Shown here: positions 63,385 to 64,000 of the stretch, in pieces
How positions within the stretch are numbered: position 1 is the first letter of the stretch
Layout of the letters: the number at the start of each line of letters is the position of its first letter
Assembly (NCBI GenBank): GCA_016758965.1
Contig: JAEPRB010000165.1
Coordinates: 26,417-90,416, forward strand
Direction of reading: 5' to 3'
Origin: Circinella minor
Lineage: Eukaryota > Mucoromycota > Mucoromycetes > Mucorales > Lichtheimiaceae
DNA length: 64,000 nucleotides
The notes under the pieces: generated by a model
The model's input: only the letters and a program-made list of their open reading frames with translations
Databases searched by the model: none
What the model was told of the DNA's origin: nothing
Program-made: the position numbers and the translations under genes

Positions 63385-63570
63385 CCTTTAAATTTGCAGT
63401 ACTGCAAATGCAGTACTTTTTTGCAGTAGTAGTCGGACAAGACCGGAGATTTTCCGCACAATTGACCGGATTTTCTCGAGTATTACTAACTATAAAAGGT
63501 GCTTTGCAGTACTCCTTGCGGTAGTTTGCAGTACTTTGCAGTACTTTGCAGTAGTTCTTTGCAGTAATGA
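63385..63570. repeat. GCAGTA-rich block, possible small non-autonomous element
   Basis: About eight copies of GCAGTA (mostly TTTGCAGTACT) lie in two clusters, about 63396-63430 and 63505-63570, flanking a more GC-rich core (TCGGACAAGACCGGAGATTT). The left cluster includes a perfect 16-base palindrome, TTTGCAGTACTGCAAA (63393-63408). Motif clusters at both ends resemble subterminal repeats of hAT- or CACTA-type elements. It sits exactly where the Ty3/gypsy pol is cut off. Confidence 0.5.
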
Positions 63571-63782
63571 TTTTTATAAAATTATATATTAAACTTGTTT
63601 TTGTATAGTATTTCTTTAAAATTTATGGAATCATAAATTTATGAATAATATACATTTAATAAATCAAAAGTTTAATATTTAATATTAATCTCTTAAATTC
63701 TGATCTTTATCAGTTCAGCAAATACATTATATTACATATAAGTTACTTTTTTCTTTAAAAAAAATACTATCCCCTGTACACC

Positions 63783-64000
63783 ATGGGAAAAATTAGCGAC
63801 TATCGCAGATATCGCAGAGGAATCGCAGATATCGCAGACACATTTGAACACAGAAAACCAAAATGGGAATTAAAAAATGGGTTTATTCCTGAAAAGGAAG
63901 AAAAAATTCGTAAAGTTAGCAGACAGTGCAAAAATCGCAGATATCGCAGAGGAATCGCGGATATCGCAGACACATTTTGAACACAGAAAACGAAAATGGG
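63783..64000 (+). repeat. 132-bp tandem repeat with in-frame coding potential, running off the window
   Basis: The segment beginning ATCGCAGATATCGCAGAGGA (about 63802) recurs about 132 bases later (about 63934) with few changes (CAG to CGG; one extra T near 63975). The period is 44 codons, and both copies read RRYRRGIADIADTF in the same frame from an ATG at 63783. The extra T turns the second copy to TGA. Within the unit, ATATCGCAG is itself repeated. It may be a satellite-like array or a repeat-protein gene continuing beyond the window. Confidence 0.6.

Noticed and set aside
1..64000. tRNA, rRNA, snRNA genes and CRISPR arrays
   Set aside because: I looked for B-box-like GGTTCGAATCC and cloverleaf arms and for regular spaced repeats and found none. 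A covariance-model scan would be decisive.

Overview
The window is eukaryotic nuclear DNA, most likely from an early-diverging fungus of the Mucoromycota (Mucorales-like). It is AT-rich and full of long A/T homopolymers. Genes use the standard code and carry many short GT-AG introns (roughly 60-170 bases), with some tiny exons (25 and 55 bases). The gene set is fungal (VTC-family SPX protein, MGR3-like TPR protein, DCR2-like phosphatase, EAF1/VID21), but it also holds homologues of Integrator subunit 10 and MBIP that the Dikarya model fungi lack. I built gene models by hand from conserved protein motifs and splice-site phase. Except for the BRO1 gene, every multi-exon model closes in frame.

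Layout. 1.5-4.9 kb (+): LARP1-type RNA-binding protein. 6.6-11.8 kb (+): EAF1/VID21, the NuA4 acetyltransferase scaffold (HSA, SANT, Q-rich tail). 13.9-14.5 kb (-): a tiny two-exon gene for only the C-terminal regulatory tail of calcineurin A. 14.5-19.2 kb: gene-poor DNA packed with the palindrome TACGTA. 19.2-21.6 kb: two convergent unrecognised genes. 23.2-27.3 kb (-): 12-exon INTS10-like gene. 28.5-29.8 kb (-): intronless MBIP-like gene. 31.7-31.9 kb (-): small secreted peptide. 34.2-37.5 kb (+): DCR2-like secretory metallophosphatase with six N-terminal repeats. 37.5-44.9 kb: decayed, transposon-like DNA with isolated exon-like relics. 44.9-48.1 kb (-): POP1 (RNase P/MRP), divergent from ALG5 (48.4-49.8 kb, +). 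50.1-51.5 kb (+): MGR3-like mitochondrial TPR protein. 51.8-54.4 kb (-): VTC-family protein, probably an accessory subunit. 55.4-57.5 kb (-): SF3B2/CUS1, divergent from a BRO1-domain gene (57.7-59.8 kb, +). 60.4 kb to the end: mobile DNA, with a LINE RT tail, a 5'-truncated Ty3/gypsy element with a 101-bp LTR, a GCAGTAC-rich block and a 132-bp tandem repeat.

The genes are mostly housekeeping functions: chromatin (EAF1, MBIP), RNA processing and translation (LARP1, INTS10, POP1, SF3B2), glycosylation (ALG5), polyphosphate (VTC), mitochondrial protein handling (MGR3-like) and ESCRT-associated trafficking (BRO1). They do not form an operon-like pathway. The most unusual items are the orphan calcineurin tail, the INTS10/MBIP pair, the TACGTA-dense spacer and the repeat-plus-phosphatase architecture of the DCR2-like gene.
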